Assembly: GCA_021323755.1 (NCBI GenBank)
Contig: JAJPKJ010000065.1
Span: forward strand, 62,001-126,000
Direction of reading: 5' to 3'
Length of the DNA stretch: 64,000 nt
From: Chitinophagales bacterium
GTDB taxonomy: Bacteria; Bacteroidota; Bacteroidia; Chitinophagales; Chitinophagaceae
The notes under the pieces are model-generated. The model did not search any database. It saw only the letters and a list, made by a program, of their open reading frames with translations, and was not told the origin of the DNA. Position numbers and translations under genes: made by a program. This document shows positions 37,086 through 45,628 of the stretch, piece by piece. Numbering within the stretch: the stretch's first letter is position 1; each line of letters opens with the position of its first letter.

Positions 37086-40000
37086 TATCGTAAAAATGCT
37101 AATGCATCATTATTTCTGGCGATGATGATGCATTTTTTCCCATTGATATGAATCAATTTGATATCGCGTATCTCGCCGGTTATTATCGGTTCATTGTATG
37201 GAATTGAACAATTAAAATTTGCACTATTATCACCAAATCCAATGGTCAATGGCATTGCATCATATCGGCCTTCATAAGGCAACACTCCATAAAAATTCCC
37301 TCCTGCCAACAGATCCTTTTTGTTGTCATCGTTAATGTCATCAAGATAAAAACTGAAAATGGGTGCCCATTGCATTTGCATTGGCAAAGGTTGTTGTTTA
37401 AATTCTTTTCCCCGCTCATTGATTAAGATCATTGATTGCATATTTGCCGCTTGTAATAACGACGCTGATTTTAACTTTTCTCCAAAAATTTCTTCCGTCG
37501 TTTTGCCAGCCATTTTCTTATAGCTGAGAAATTCTTTCTTTAAATAGGGTAATTGTTTTTCCAGATCTTCTTTCCCGAGAAAAGGATAGTACTTTCCTTT
37601 TCTGGGTATTGAAAGAATCTGCTCAGGAATTCCATTATTATCAAAATCGCCGGCATACATCCTTATGGGGAATGAAGTTGACGCTTTTAGTTTGGAATTC
37701 AATCCGTAATTACCAAGCAATAGATCGGGATATCCGTCACCGTTAATATCCTCGCTTTTGACGCAAGTCCACCATCCGGTAAGTTCATCTAACCCGGCAT
37801 TTTGTTTTTCTAATTTCCCGTTGTGGTTAATGAAAATCGTCGGCGCCATCCACTCGCCCACCACAACCAAATCAGGTTTCCCGTCTTTATTGATATCAGT
37901 CCAGCAAGCATCTGTCACCATTCCGATTTTACTTAATCCATTGGCTACATCATCTGTTACAATCGAAAAATTCCCATGACCGTCATTATGCAATAAATAT
38001 GAAGTCGGCGTCGATCCGTAAAACGCTGTATTGACTCTTCCTCCGATAAATAGGTCCTGGAAGCCATCTCCGTCAAAATCCGCAGCCCGGACAACCGATT
38101 TATTTCCATACATGGGTGGCAGATTCTTTGACAAACTGAAATTTCCGTGACCATCATTTATATACAACCTGTCGAGCAATTGATCTACATTTCCCACATA
38201 CTCATTTCCGCCACTTGCTACATAAAGGTCAAGATCGCCATCATTATCCGCATCAAAAAAAATAGCATCGACTTTTTCGCAAGTGGCATCTTTTGCAAAC
38301 AAAGAATCATTGGTTGATTGAAAAGTCCCATCGGGTTTTTGAATGAATAATTTTCCTGGCTGATTTTTTGCGCCACAGACAAAAAAATCTTCTAATCCAT
38401 CTCCATTCACATCCCCAACCGCAAGTTTTGGTCCGGCAGTGGAAATTTCATGAGGGATAAGAAGCTGGCGATTGAAATCGTTGAAATAAATATCTTCCTG
38501 GTGCTTAAAATTTACTTTAACCTGCGAAGAAATATCTTCAAAAAGGCGCTCACCTTGTTGATGTAATATATTATTTATGAAAGAGGAGTAATTGATTATC
38601 GAATCAACATTTTCTTTTTTAAAACTAATGGATAATTTTTGATCTGTCTTGATTTTATTTAATTGCTGGTAGGTATTATTTGGCCAGATGATGATCATGC
38701 TATCCATCAACTCTTTTTCACCCACGCCAAAATGAATAATCGGTTCGACGCTGCTCATGAATCCACGGGTAGGCTGCAATTCCTGCATGAAAATTCCTTT
38801 CTTATCAAACAAGAAAACTTTTGCTCCGGTCGCAAAAAAGTTTGGTGCCTGATATTTTAGCTGAATGTTGAGATAATGTTGCTGCGGCTGTTGGGTGCGA
38901 ATATTATTTTTGTAGATGCCTGCCGGCGAATTCATGTCATTGGTAATAATATCCAAGGCGCCGTCATTGTCCAGATCAGCATAAGCTGCCCCCTGTGACA
39001 AAGTTGCATCCGAAAAACCCCAATCATTTGAACGATCTGTAAATTTCAGATCGGTTTTCCCCTCAAAAATATAGTTATGCCATGCTCCCGGCGGCTGATG
39101 CTGCAAGATTTCTTTGTCAAAGTCCCTTGAGCCAGATGCCGAAAATTTCAAGTTGAGGTTGGAAAGAAATTTTTCATAATCAAGATCATTCAAACGATTT
39201 TTTATTCCGTTGGAAATAAAGATATCCTGGATCCCGTCCAAATTGAAATCCGCAATCAAAGGACTCCAACTCCAATCTGTTGCTGCAATGCCGCTGTACA
39301 ATGCTATATCAGAGAATTTCTTTCCTCTTCCGATATTTAACTGCAAACAATTTCGGGAATATTGGTAATGATATCCTGCCCGGATCTTTTGATTATAATT
39401 ATCAAGGGATTCATCCCCGGCCGAGGATTTTAAAACCGTTTCATCTTCAGGCAACATATCCAGGGTAATGATGTCGGGCCAGCCATCATTATTGATGTCG
39501 GCGATATCATTGCCCATTGAAAATTTTGATTCATGGGCAAAAGCATCTTTATTCATTTCTTTAAATGTGCCGTTGCCCTGATTTACATAATAATAATCAT
39601 TTTCATGAAAATCGTTACCGACATATATATCATCAAAACCATCGTTATTCAAATCTGCAACACTGACTCCCAATCCGTATCCCAATGAACTGCTGATGAT
39701 ACCCGATTCTTTGGTGACATCCGTAAAATGATCTCCATCATTGCGAAATAATTTGCCGCCGCTGATCAAACTATATTTTTTTCTGGTCGAAGTGTCACCG
39801 TAATTATCTGTTTGATGAATGGAATGTTGAAGCAAAAACATATCCAGATCCCCATCTTTATCGTAATCAAAAAAAACAGCCTGGGTATTATATCCTGGAA
39901 TGTCCAAACCCCATTTTTTTGCCTGTTCTGTAAAAGTCCCGTCCCCATTATTAATAAATAGCTGGTTATGAGAATCCGTAAAATAAGTGTGAGAGATCCC

Positions 40001-40459
40001 GGAAAAATTTGCAGGCGTGTGGTTTGACACGGCACAAACATAAATATCGAGTAATCCGTCTCCGTTTACATCAGCCATGGTAACACCCGTTGCCCAATCC
40101 GCCTTTCCTTTAACGCCCGCCTTTTCTGTGATGTCTTCAAAATGCCAGTTGCCTTTGTTTAAATAAAGTTTATTGCCGCCCGTATTCGAAACAAAAAAAA
40201 TATCCGGCAACCCATCATTATTAATATCTCCGACAGCGACACCTGCCCCATTGTAGTAATACAGATAGTCAAGAATATTCAATGAATCTGTATCAACATT
40301 TTTATTCATGAAGTCAATGCCTGTTTCCTGGGGGGTAAGTTTTGAAAATAACTTTTTTTGATCTTTGCAGGAAGAAAAAAATATTATACAGCCTAATATT
40401 AAAGGTGTAATAAGAATATTACTGTAGGAAGAAATATTTTTTTCAGGCTTATTCAACAA
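37082..40459 (-). CDS. FG-GAP/VCBS repeat and ASPIC/UnbV lipoprotein 1
   Basis: 1,125 residues: signal peptide with lipobox-like FFSSC near residue 30, then two seven-bladed propeller-like blocks of FG-GAP/VCBS repeats with at least 13 Ca-binding DxNxDGxxD motifs (for example DINNDGLPDIF, DVNGDGLLDIY), separated at about 510-600 by an ASPIC/UnbV domain (QPTRGFMSSVEPIIHFGVG, IIIWPN). Probably an outer-membrane-anchored surface protein that works with SusD. The start is a TTG directly after the stop of lipoprotein 2, in the same frame; no ATG precedes the signal peptide. Last gene of the SusCD locus. Confidence 0.85.
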   Translation of the reverse strand: MLNKPEKNISSYSNILITPLILGCIIFFSSCKDQKKLFSKLTPQETGIDFMNKNVDTDSLNILDYLYYYNGAGVAVGDINNDGLPDIFFVSNTGGNKLYLNKGNWHFEDITEKAGVKGKADWATGVTMADVNGDGLLDIYVCAVSNHTPANFSGISHTYFTDSHNQLFINNGDGTFTEQAKKWGLDIPGYNTQAVFFDYDKDGDLDMFLLQHSIHQTDNYGDTSTRKKYSLISGGKLFRNDGDHFTDVTKESGIISSSLGYGLGVSVADLNNDGFDDIYVGNDFHENDYYYVNQGNGTFKEMNKDAFAHESKFSMGNDIADINNDGWPDIITLDMLPEDETVLKSSAGDESLDNYNQKIRAGYHYQYSRNCLQLNIGRGKKFSDIALYSGIAATDWSWSPLIADFNLDGIQDIFISNGIKNRLNDLDYEKFLSNLNLKFSASGSRDFDKEILQHQPPGAWHNYIFEGKTDLKFTDRSNDWGFSDATLSQGAAYADLDNDGALDIITNDMNSPAGIYKNNIRTQQPQQHYLNIQLKYQAPNFFATGAKVFLFDKKGIFMQELQPTRGFMSSVEPIIHFGVGEKELMDSMIIIWPNNTYQQLNKIKTDQKLSISFKKENVDSIINYSSFINNILHQQGERLFEDISSQVKVNFKHQEDIYFNDFNRQLLIPHEISTAGPKLAVGDVNGDGLEDFFVCGAKNQPGKLFIQKPDGTFQSTNDSLFAKDATCEKVDAIFFDADNDGDLDLYVASGGNEYVGNVDQLLDRLYINDGHGNFSLSKNLPPMYGNKSVVRAADFDGDGFQDLFIGGRVNTAFYGSTPTSYLLHNDGHGNFSIVTDDVANGLSKIGMVTDACWTDINKDGKPDLVVVGEWMAPTIFINHNGKLEKQNAGLDELTGWWTCVKSEDINGDGYPDLLLGNYGLNSKLKASTSFPIRMYAGDFDNNGIPEQILSIPRKGKYYPFLGKEDLEKQLPYLKKEFLSYKKMAGKTTEEIFGEKLKSASLLQAANMQSMILINERGKEFKQQPLPMQMQWAPIFSFYLDDINDDNKKDLLAGGNFYGVLPYEGRYDAMPLTIGFGDNSANFNCSIPYNEPIITGEIRDIKLIHINGKKCIIIARNNDALAFLRY

Positions 40460-43400
40460 TTATTTTCTTTTATGAAAAATTTGCAATGCCTCGTTATTAC
40501 GTGCTACGATAATATAATTTTCCTTTTTTGTACTAATGATTTGTGCATCGCGGACTTCGCCTTTAATAAATAAGCCACTTGCTGATGGAGAGATATAGGT
40601 GAACTGATTTTTTTTATTGCCAATAAGGGTTGCGCCATAACTTGCGTCAAAGCGGCCAACCTCGGGTTTTAAGCCATAAAAGTTCCCGCCTAAAAAAATA
40701 TCCTTTATCCCGTCCCCATTCAAATCCGTTACCACAATTCCATAAACGGGTGAAAGCTGTGCCATTACTGGCAAAGGCTGCACACTAAAATTCCCTTTTC
40801 CATCATTCATAAATACACAGGTTTGTGTTTGTTCCACCGTTAAAACATTTGCCTCGGCAAGCTGATCTTTGTCTAAGATTTCATCAATGCCTTTTCCGGC
40901 ATAAGCATCATAACGTAAAAACTTCTTTTTCAAAGCCGGGATTTGGGCAACCATATCGCTTCGCAAATAATACGGATATGCTTTACCGTCAGTTTTAAAA
41001 TAAACGGGTATACATTCGCTCTGACCATTTTTATCAAAATCGCCAACGTATAATTTTGCAGGATGCTGGATATCTGCTTTGATTCTTGAATTCAGTCCGA
41101 AATTTCCTGCCACCAGATCAGGATATCCATCTCCGTTAATATCGGCAACGGTCAGGCAATTCCACCAACCCGATGAATTCGGGATCTCCCTGATTTTTTT
41201 TAATTTCCCGTTTTCATATTTTAACACAGTCACCGCCATCCAATCGCCAACAACAACCAATTCTTTTTTTCCATCGCCGTCAATATCTACCCACTGCGCA
41301 TCCGTTACCATCCCCAGCTGCAATAGATCTGGCGCCATTGTTTTGGTAACATCAGTGAATCTGCCCTTACCCTCGTTATGCAATAAAACGCTTGATGGTA
41401 TTTTTCCATAATCGCCCGGGATACTTCTGGCGCCAATAAAAACGTCCTGTAAACCATCTCCGTCGATGTCATTAACTCTTACGCAGGATGCATTGATGGA
41501 AATTAATGGCCAACTAAAACTTCTTGTAAAATTCCCCTTTCCATCATTAATATATAAACGAGAAAGCAAATTTTGAGAACCCAGCTGATCCTGATTGCCT
41601 CCCGAAACAACCACCAGGTCAAGATCTCCATCATTATCCGCATCAAAAAAAGTTGCGCCGATATCTTCATTGTCTTTATCCAGTGCAAATACAAATTCTG
41701 GTTTTTGAATAAACTTTCCATCGGGTTGCTGAAGAAATAGTTTAGCCGTATCGTTCTTTGCGCCACCCATAAAAAAATCCTGAAGCCCATCTCCATTGAC
41801 ATCACCAATTGCCAGTTTGGGGCCTTCGGCAGAAAGCATTTTAGGAATTAATCTTTCTGCATCAAAATCATTAAAATAATTTTCTTTGTGATTTATGTTA
41901 CCGGAGATATTATTTGCGGTAATGTTTTCATATAATGGATCCGGTTTCGTCACGGGCAATTTTAGTGGAATGTTTGCATCAGTCTGCTTTAGGGTTATTG
42001 TTTTATTTGCAGGAATATTTTTTATTACTTGCATTTTCATATTTGGCCACCACACGATCAAACTGTCAACTTTTATCTCGGTACCCAATCCAAAATTTAA
42101 GACGGGCTCCACGCTGCTTTGAAAACCGCGCGTTGGTTGTTGTTCCAGCATTTGTTGCATACCATTTGTAAAAATTGATACCCGGGCTCCTATTCCAAAC
42201 GTATTGGGCGAAGTTCCATCCAGTTTTACTTTAAGATAATGCGCATGCAAATTTTCAGAAGCCATATTGCGATAAATAAATGCTCCCATGTTTTCATTGT
42301 TTACGACCAAATCCAAATCTCCGTCGCCATCCAGATCCCCATAAGCTGCGCCATTACTGAAGCTCAGGGTTGATAATCCCAGTTCTGTTGTTTGGTTTTT
42401 GAACGTAAGATTTTTTTGATTGATGAAACCATAATTAGAAATTGGTGTCGATACCATTTTATCCAACATCGCCTTATAATTAAATCCACCGTGCCTTGCC
42501 TCGTTCATTACTTCTTCGCTTGCAAAATAATCCAGGAAATCCTGGTTGGTTAAATCCTTGCTGATCCCATTGCTTACAAATAGATCCTTCCACCCATCAT
42601 TGTTAAAATCAAAACCTAAAGCGCCCCAACTCCAGTCGGTCGCATCGACTCCGGCTAACTGGGCAATTTCACTGAATGTTCCGTCACCATTATTTAATTG
42701 CAAACAATTGCTGGTGAACTGGTGATGAAAATCATTTTGCAGTTTAGCATTATGTACGTCATAGTCATCAAATTTAGTAGTGGTCTTAAGACGGTAATCA
42801 TTCTCAGGTAACATATCTGTTGTGAAAATATCTAAGAACCCGTCGTTGTTAATATCCATTATGTCTGAGCCCATTGAAGAAAGACTGATATGTCCTGTAG
42901 CGTCGGTAATCGCTTCTTTGAATGTCCCATCATGTTGATTGATGTATAAATAATCTCTTTCAAAAAAATCGTTTGAAACATAAATGTCATCCCAACCATC
43001 ATTGTTAAGGTCTGCAACCGTTACACCCAAACCAAATCCGATCTCACTTCCATAGATGCCGGCCTGTTCACTCACATCAACAAAATGCCCGTTATCATTT
43101 CTATATAATCTGTGCCCTCCTTTTGGATTTCGAATATTTCTTTGTTCCCGGTTAAAGCCAAAACTTTCAATGGGGCGGTAACTATTATTCAGAACAAAAC
43201 AATCCAGGTCTCCGTCGTGATCATAATCAAAAAAAGTAACCTGTGTGGTAAGTCCTTTATCATCTAAACCATATAGATGCGCTTCTTCTTTAAAAGTTCC
43301 GTCTTTCTGATTTATATACAATTCATTTGCTCTGTCATCACCTTCAATTTCTCCGCTGTTAGAAACATAAATATCGAGCCATCCATCGCCATTAATATCA

Positions 43401-43768
43401 ACCATGGTCACGCCGGTATGCCATTTATGAATTCCTGCTACGCCGGCTTTGTCGGTAACATCTTCAAACTGCCAATTGCCTTTATTTATGTATAGGCGGT
43501 TCTTTCCCTCGTTTGAGGTAAAAAAGATATCCGGTTTGCCATCATTATTTACATCGCCAATCGCAACGCCGCCACCGTTATAAAAATTTCTGTATTTAAA
43601 AACATTGAAGTCTTTTGTGTCCTCGACCTTATTATTAAAATCAATTCCGGTTTGTGAAGAAGGCATTAGTTGAAACAAAGGATTGTCAACCTTCAATTCT
43701 TTTTTTGAATTACAGGAGAAAATAAAAAAGATAAAAAGGAAATAGAACCCGATATATTTTTTCTTCAT
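40460..43768 (-). CDS. FG-GAP/VCBS repeat and ASPIC/UnbV lipoprotein 2
   Basis: 1,102 residues with the same plan as its neighbour: lipoprotein signal (FFIFSC, Cys about 19), FG-GAP/VCBS repeats with many DxDxDG motifs (DVNNDGKPDIF, DINGDGWLDIY, DADNDGDLDLV), an ASPIC/UnbV domain at about 510-600 (EQQPTRGFQSSVEPVLNFGLG), and a second repeat block. Secreted and lipid-anchored to the outer membrane. Family members are typical partners of SusC/SusD in Bacteroidota. Ligand unknown. ATG at 43768, 82 bases after susD with a terminator between. Confidence 0.88.
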   Translation of the reverse strand: MKKKYIGFYFLFIFFIFSCNSKKELKVDNPLFQLMPSSQTGIDFNNKVEDTKDFNVFKYRNFYNGGGVAIGDVNNDGKPDIFFTSNEGKNRLYINKGNWQFEDVTDKAGVAGIHKWHTGVTMVDINGDGWLDIYVSNSGEIEGDDRANELYINQKDGTFKEEAHLYGLDDKGLTTQVTFFDYDHDGDLDCFVLNNSYRPIESFGFNREQRNIRNPKGGHRLYRNDNGHFVDVSEQAGIYGSEIGFGLGVTVADLNNDGWDDIYVSNDFFERDYLYINQHDGTFKEAITDATGHISLSSMGSDIMDINNDGFLDIFTTDMLPENDYRLKTTTKFDDYDVHNAKLQNDFHHQFTSNCLQLNNGDGTFSEIAQLAGVDATDWSWGALGFDFNNDGWKDLFVSNGISKDLTNQDFLDYFASEEVMNEARHGGFNYKAMLDKMVSTPISNYGFINQKNLTFKNQTTELGLSTLSFSNGAAYGDLDGDGDLDLVVNNENMGAFIYRNMASENLHAHYLKVKLDGTSPNTFGIGARVSIFTNGMQQMLEQQPTRGFQSSVEPVLNFGLGTEIKVDSLIVWWPNMKMQVIKNIPANKTITLKQTDANIPLKLPVTKPDPLYENITANNISGNINHKENYFNDFDAERLIPKMLSAEGPKLAIGDVNGDGLQDFFMGGAKNDTAKLFLQQPDGKFIQKPEFVFALDKDNEDIGATFFDADNDGDLDLVVVSGGNQDQLGSQNLLSRLYINDGKGNFTRSFSWPLISINASCVRVNDIDGDGLQDVFIGARSIPGDYGKIPSSVLLHNEGKGRFTDVTKTMAPDLLQLGMVTDAQWVDIDGDGKKELVVVGDWMAVTVLKYENGKLKKIREIPNSSGWWNCLTVADINGDGYPDLVAGNFGLNSRIKADIQHPAKLYVGDFDKNGQSECIPVYFKTDGKAYPYYLRSDMVAQIPALKKKFLRYDAYAGKGIDEILDKDQLAEANVLTVEQTQTCVFMNDGKGNFSVQPLPVMAQLSPVYGIVVTDLNGDGIKDIFLGGNFYGLKPEVGRFDASYGATLIGNKKNQFTYISPSASGLFIKGEVRDAQIISTKKENYIIVARNNEALQIFHKRK

Positions 43769-43788
43769 TATAATAAAATCATGATTGA

Positions 43789-43817
43789 AAAAAAAGAGCA
43801 GTAAAATTACTGCTCTT
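43789..43817 (-). terminator. intrinsic terminator between susD and the ASPIC genes
   Basis: 11-bp stem (43794-43804 / 43807-43817), built on AAGAGCAGTAA, followed on the minus strand by eight T. It would allow only partial read-through from susCD into the lipoprotein genes. Confidence 0.9.
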
Positions 43818-43850
43818 ATATAAAGAAGAAATTAGTTTAACTAAATTCTG

Positions 43851-45545
43851 TTAATATCCAGGATTTTGGCTCAGGTTCGGATTAGCTGTTATCTGCTGAG
43901 ATGGTATTGGGAAAAGTTGCCAATGCGCATCGGCGTCAGCAGTTTTTGCAGGATTTCTTGCAGCGCCAAAATACTGATCGTGTGTGCCGTTCTCAACATC
44001 AAATCTGATCAAATCATTTCTTCTCCAACCTTCCCATGCTAATTCTCTGGCTCTTTCTGCAAGCAAACTTGTTAAAGTAACCTGTGGAGCGGTCCAATTG
44101 TGAGAAGCGTCGCCGCTGTATGCTCTTGTTCTGACTGCATTAACATATCCTAAAGAAGTACCTGAAACTGTTGCATTTGCTCTCAAATCTGCTTCTGCTC
44201 TCATCAAATATATATCAGCCAAACGGAAAATAACCATGTCATTACTTTGATTACCTGAAGTACCGGCATCAGGATAATATTTGATATTACGCAGACCTGC
44301 AGCTCTGAATGGACCAGATGGATCAGAAATTGCTGATACAACCGGATTAAATATAAGCGGAATACCAAACTGGAGATCATTAATCTTCAAAGAGGGGTCT
44401 GCTGAATATACCACATTGGTGCTTGGCGGGTAAGTAAACTGAATCTGATATTGTTGCCCAATTAAGTATTGACCTGCACGCTGATCCAGGAAAGTGCGGT
44501 AAACTGTTGTTCCTTTAGTGGAGTATACAGACGATGTATCGAAATTACTGTAATAGTCTGCTGTGCTGCAGAAACCATTCCATGGGCTGCCTGAAAGAGG
44601 CAGGTTTAAATTATTCTGATAGTGAAGGGTTGCCATTTCCCAGTTATTCCCTCCGATATTTGCTTTATCAAAAGGAACCACGAAAATGCTTTCATTTCCA
44701 CTACCTGTAAGATTGCTATTGTTTGGAGCGAAAATATCAAAATAATTTGGCTGCAAATTGTATTGTGATGAAGCAATGATAGAATCGCACATATCCATAC
44801 ACTTTTGCCATGCCGGACCTGCACTTGTAGTTTTATCCCCTGTTTTTGTTGCTGTATATACTTCCTGGTTCAAATATAATTTTGCAAGCAAGGCAAAAGC
44901 CGCCCATTTTGTAAAATGACCATAGGTGGTCGCGTCAACATTTGCCGGAAGTAATTCAATATTTGCGTTTAATTCAGCAATCAATGAATCATAGATCTGA
45001 GCCCCGGAAATTGTTTTAACTGTTGACGGGTCAACATTGAAACTCGTTACATAAGGCACATTGCCAAATCTGTCTACAGCTAAGAAATAAAAGAAGTCTC
45101 TGAGTGATTTAAGTTCTGCATTGATCGCTGCCAAATTCGGTGGGGGTGTAGGTAAGGCATTTACAATACTCAAAGTAAAATTCGCCTTCCCAATACCGCC
45201 GAAAATATCATTCCACATTCCATTCATGCTTGGGTTATCCGGCGTCCAATTGTGAAGCCACTCCTGAGTATGCTGATTTCCATCTAACCAGTCAGCTCCA
45301 CGGATGGGTATTACCATTTCATCACTGGAAGCTGCGACCAACTCCAGGTCACCCTCTGGAATATTTGATAAAGCCGCGTAAGCAGGCGCAATACCTGCCG
45401 CAATTTCAGCGGGCGTTTGCCAAAACTCCGAGTTGGGCACAACGCTATAAACTTTTGAATCGAGCTTGGTGCAAGATGATATGCCAATACTGGTGATTAT
45501 ACCTGCCAGTATTGTGAAAACCATAACCATTTTTTTCGTTATCAT
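43851..45545 (-). CDS. SusD/RagB-family surface glycan-binding lipoprotein
   Basis: 564 residues: lipoprotein signal (VFTILAGIITSIGISSC), SusD N-terminal region (about 45-200, with EFWQTPAEIAAGIAPAYAAL), and the C-terminal SusD domain ending in LLAERARELAWEGWRRNDLIRF and FPIPSQQITANPNLSQNPGY. It caps the SusC barrel and captures the nutrient at the cell surface. 83 bases downstream of susC, so cotranscribed. Confidence 0.95.
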   Translation of the reverse strand: MITKKMVMVFTILAGIITSIGISSCTKLDSKVYSVVPNSEFWQTPAEIAAGIAPAYAALSNIPEGDLELVAASSDEMVIPIRGADWLDGNQHTQEWLHNWTPDNPSMNGMWNDIFGGIGKANFTLSIVNALPTPPPNLAAINAELKSLRDFFYFLAVDRFGNVPYVTSFNVDPSTVKTISGAQIYDSLIAELNANIELLPANVDATTYGHFTKWAAFALLAKLYLNQEVYTATKTGDKTTSAGPAWQKCMDMCDSIIASSQYNLQPNYFDIFAPNNSNLTGSGNESIFVVPFDKANIGGNNWEMATLHYQNNLNLPLSGSPWNGFCSTADYYSNFDTSSVYSTKGTTVYRTFLDQRAGQYLIGQQYQIQFTYPPSTNVVYSADPSLKINDLQFGIPLIFNPVVSAISDPSGPFRAAGLRNIKYYPDAGTSGNQSNDMVIFRLADIYLMRAEADLRANATVSGTSLGYVNAVRTRAYSGDASHNWTAPQVTLTSLLAERARELAWEGWRRNDLIRFDVENGTHDQYFGAARNPAKTADADAHWQLFPIPSQQITANPNLSQNPGY

Positions 45546-45628
45546 AAAATTTCGTGTTATACAGTTATATATGGAATCGTTTTAATAAATACGCTAAAAT
45601 CATTAAACAGTTTGTTCAAATATTTTTA

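Noticed and set aside
37082-43768. One 2,200-residue protein interrupted by a sequencing error
   Set aside because: Each half has its own lipoprotein signal and a full set of repeats and an ASPIC domain; two paralogs fit better, although read-through is not excluded.
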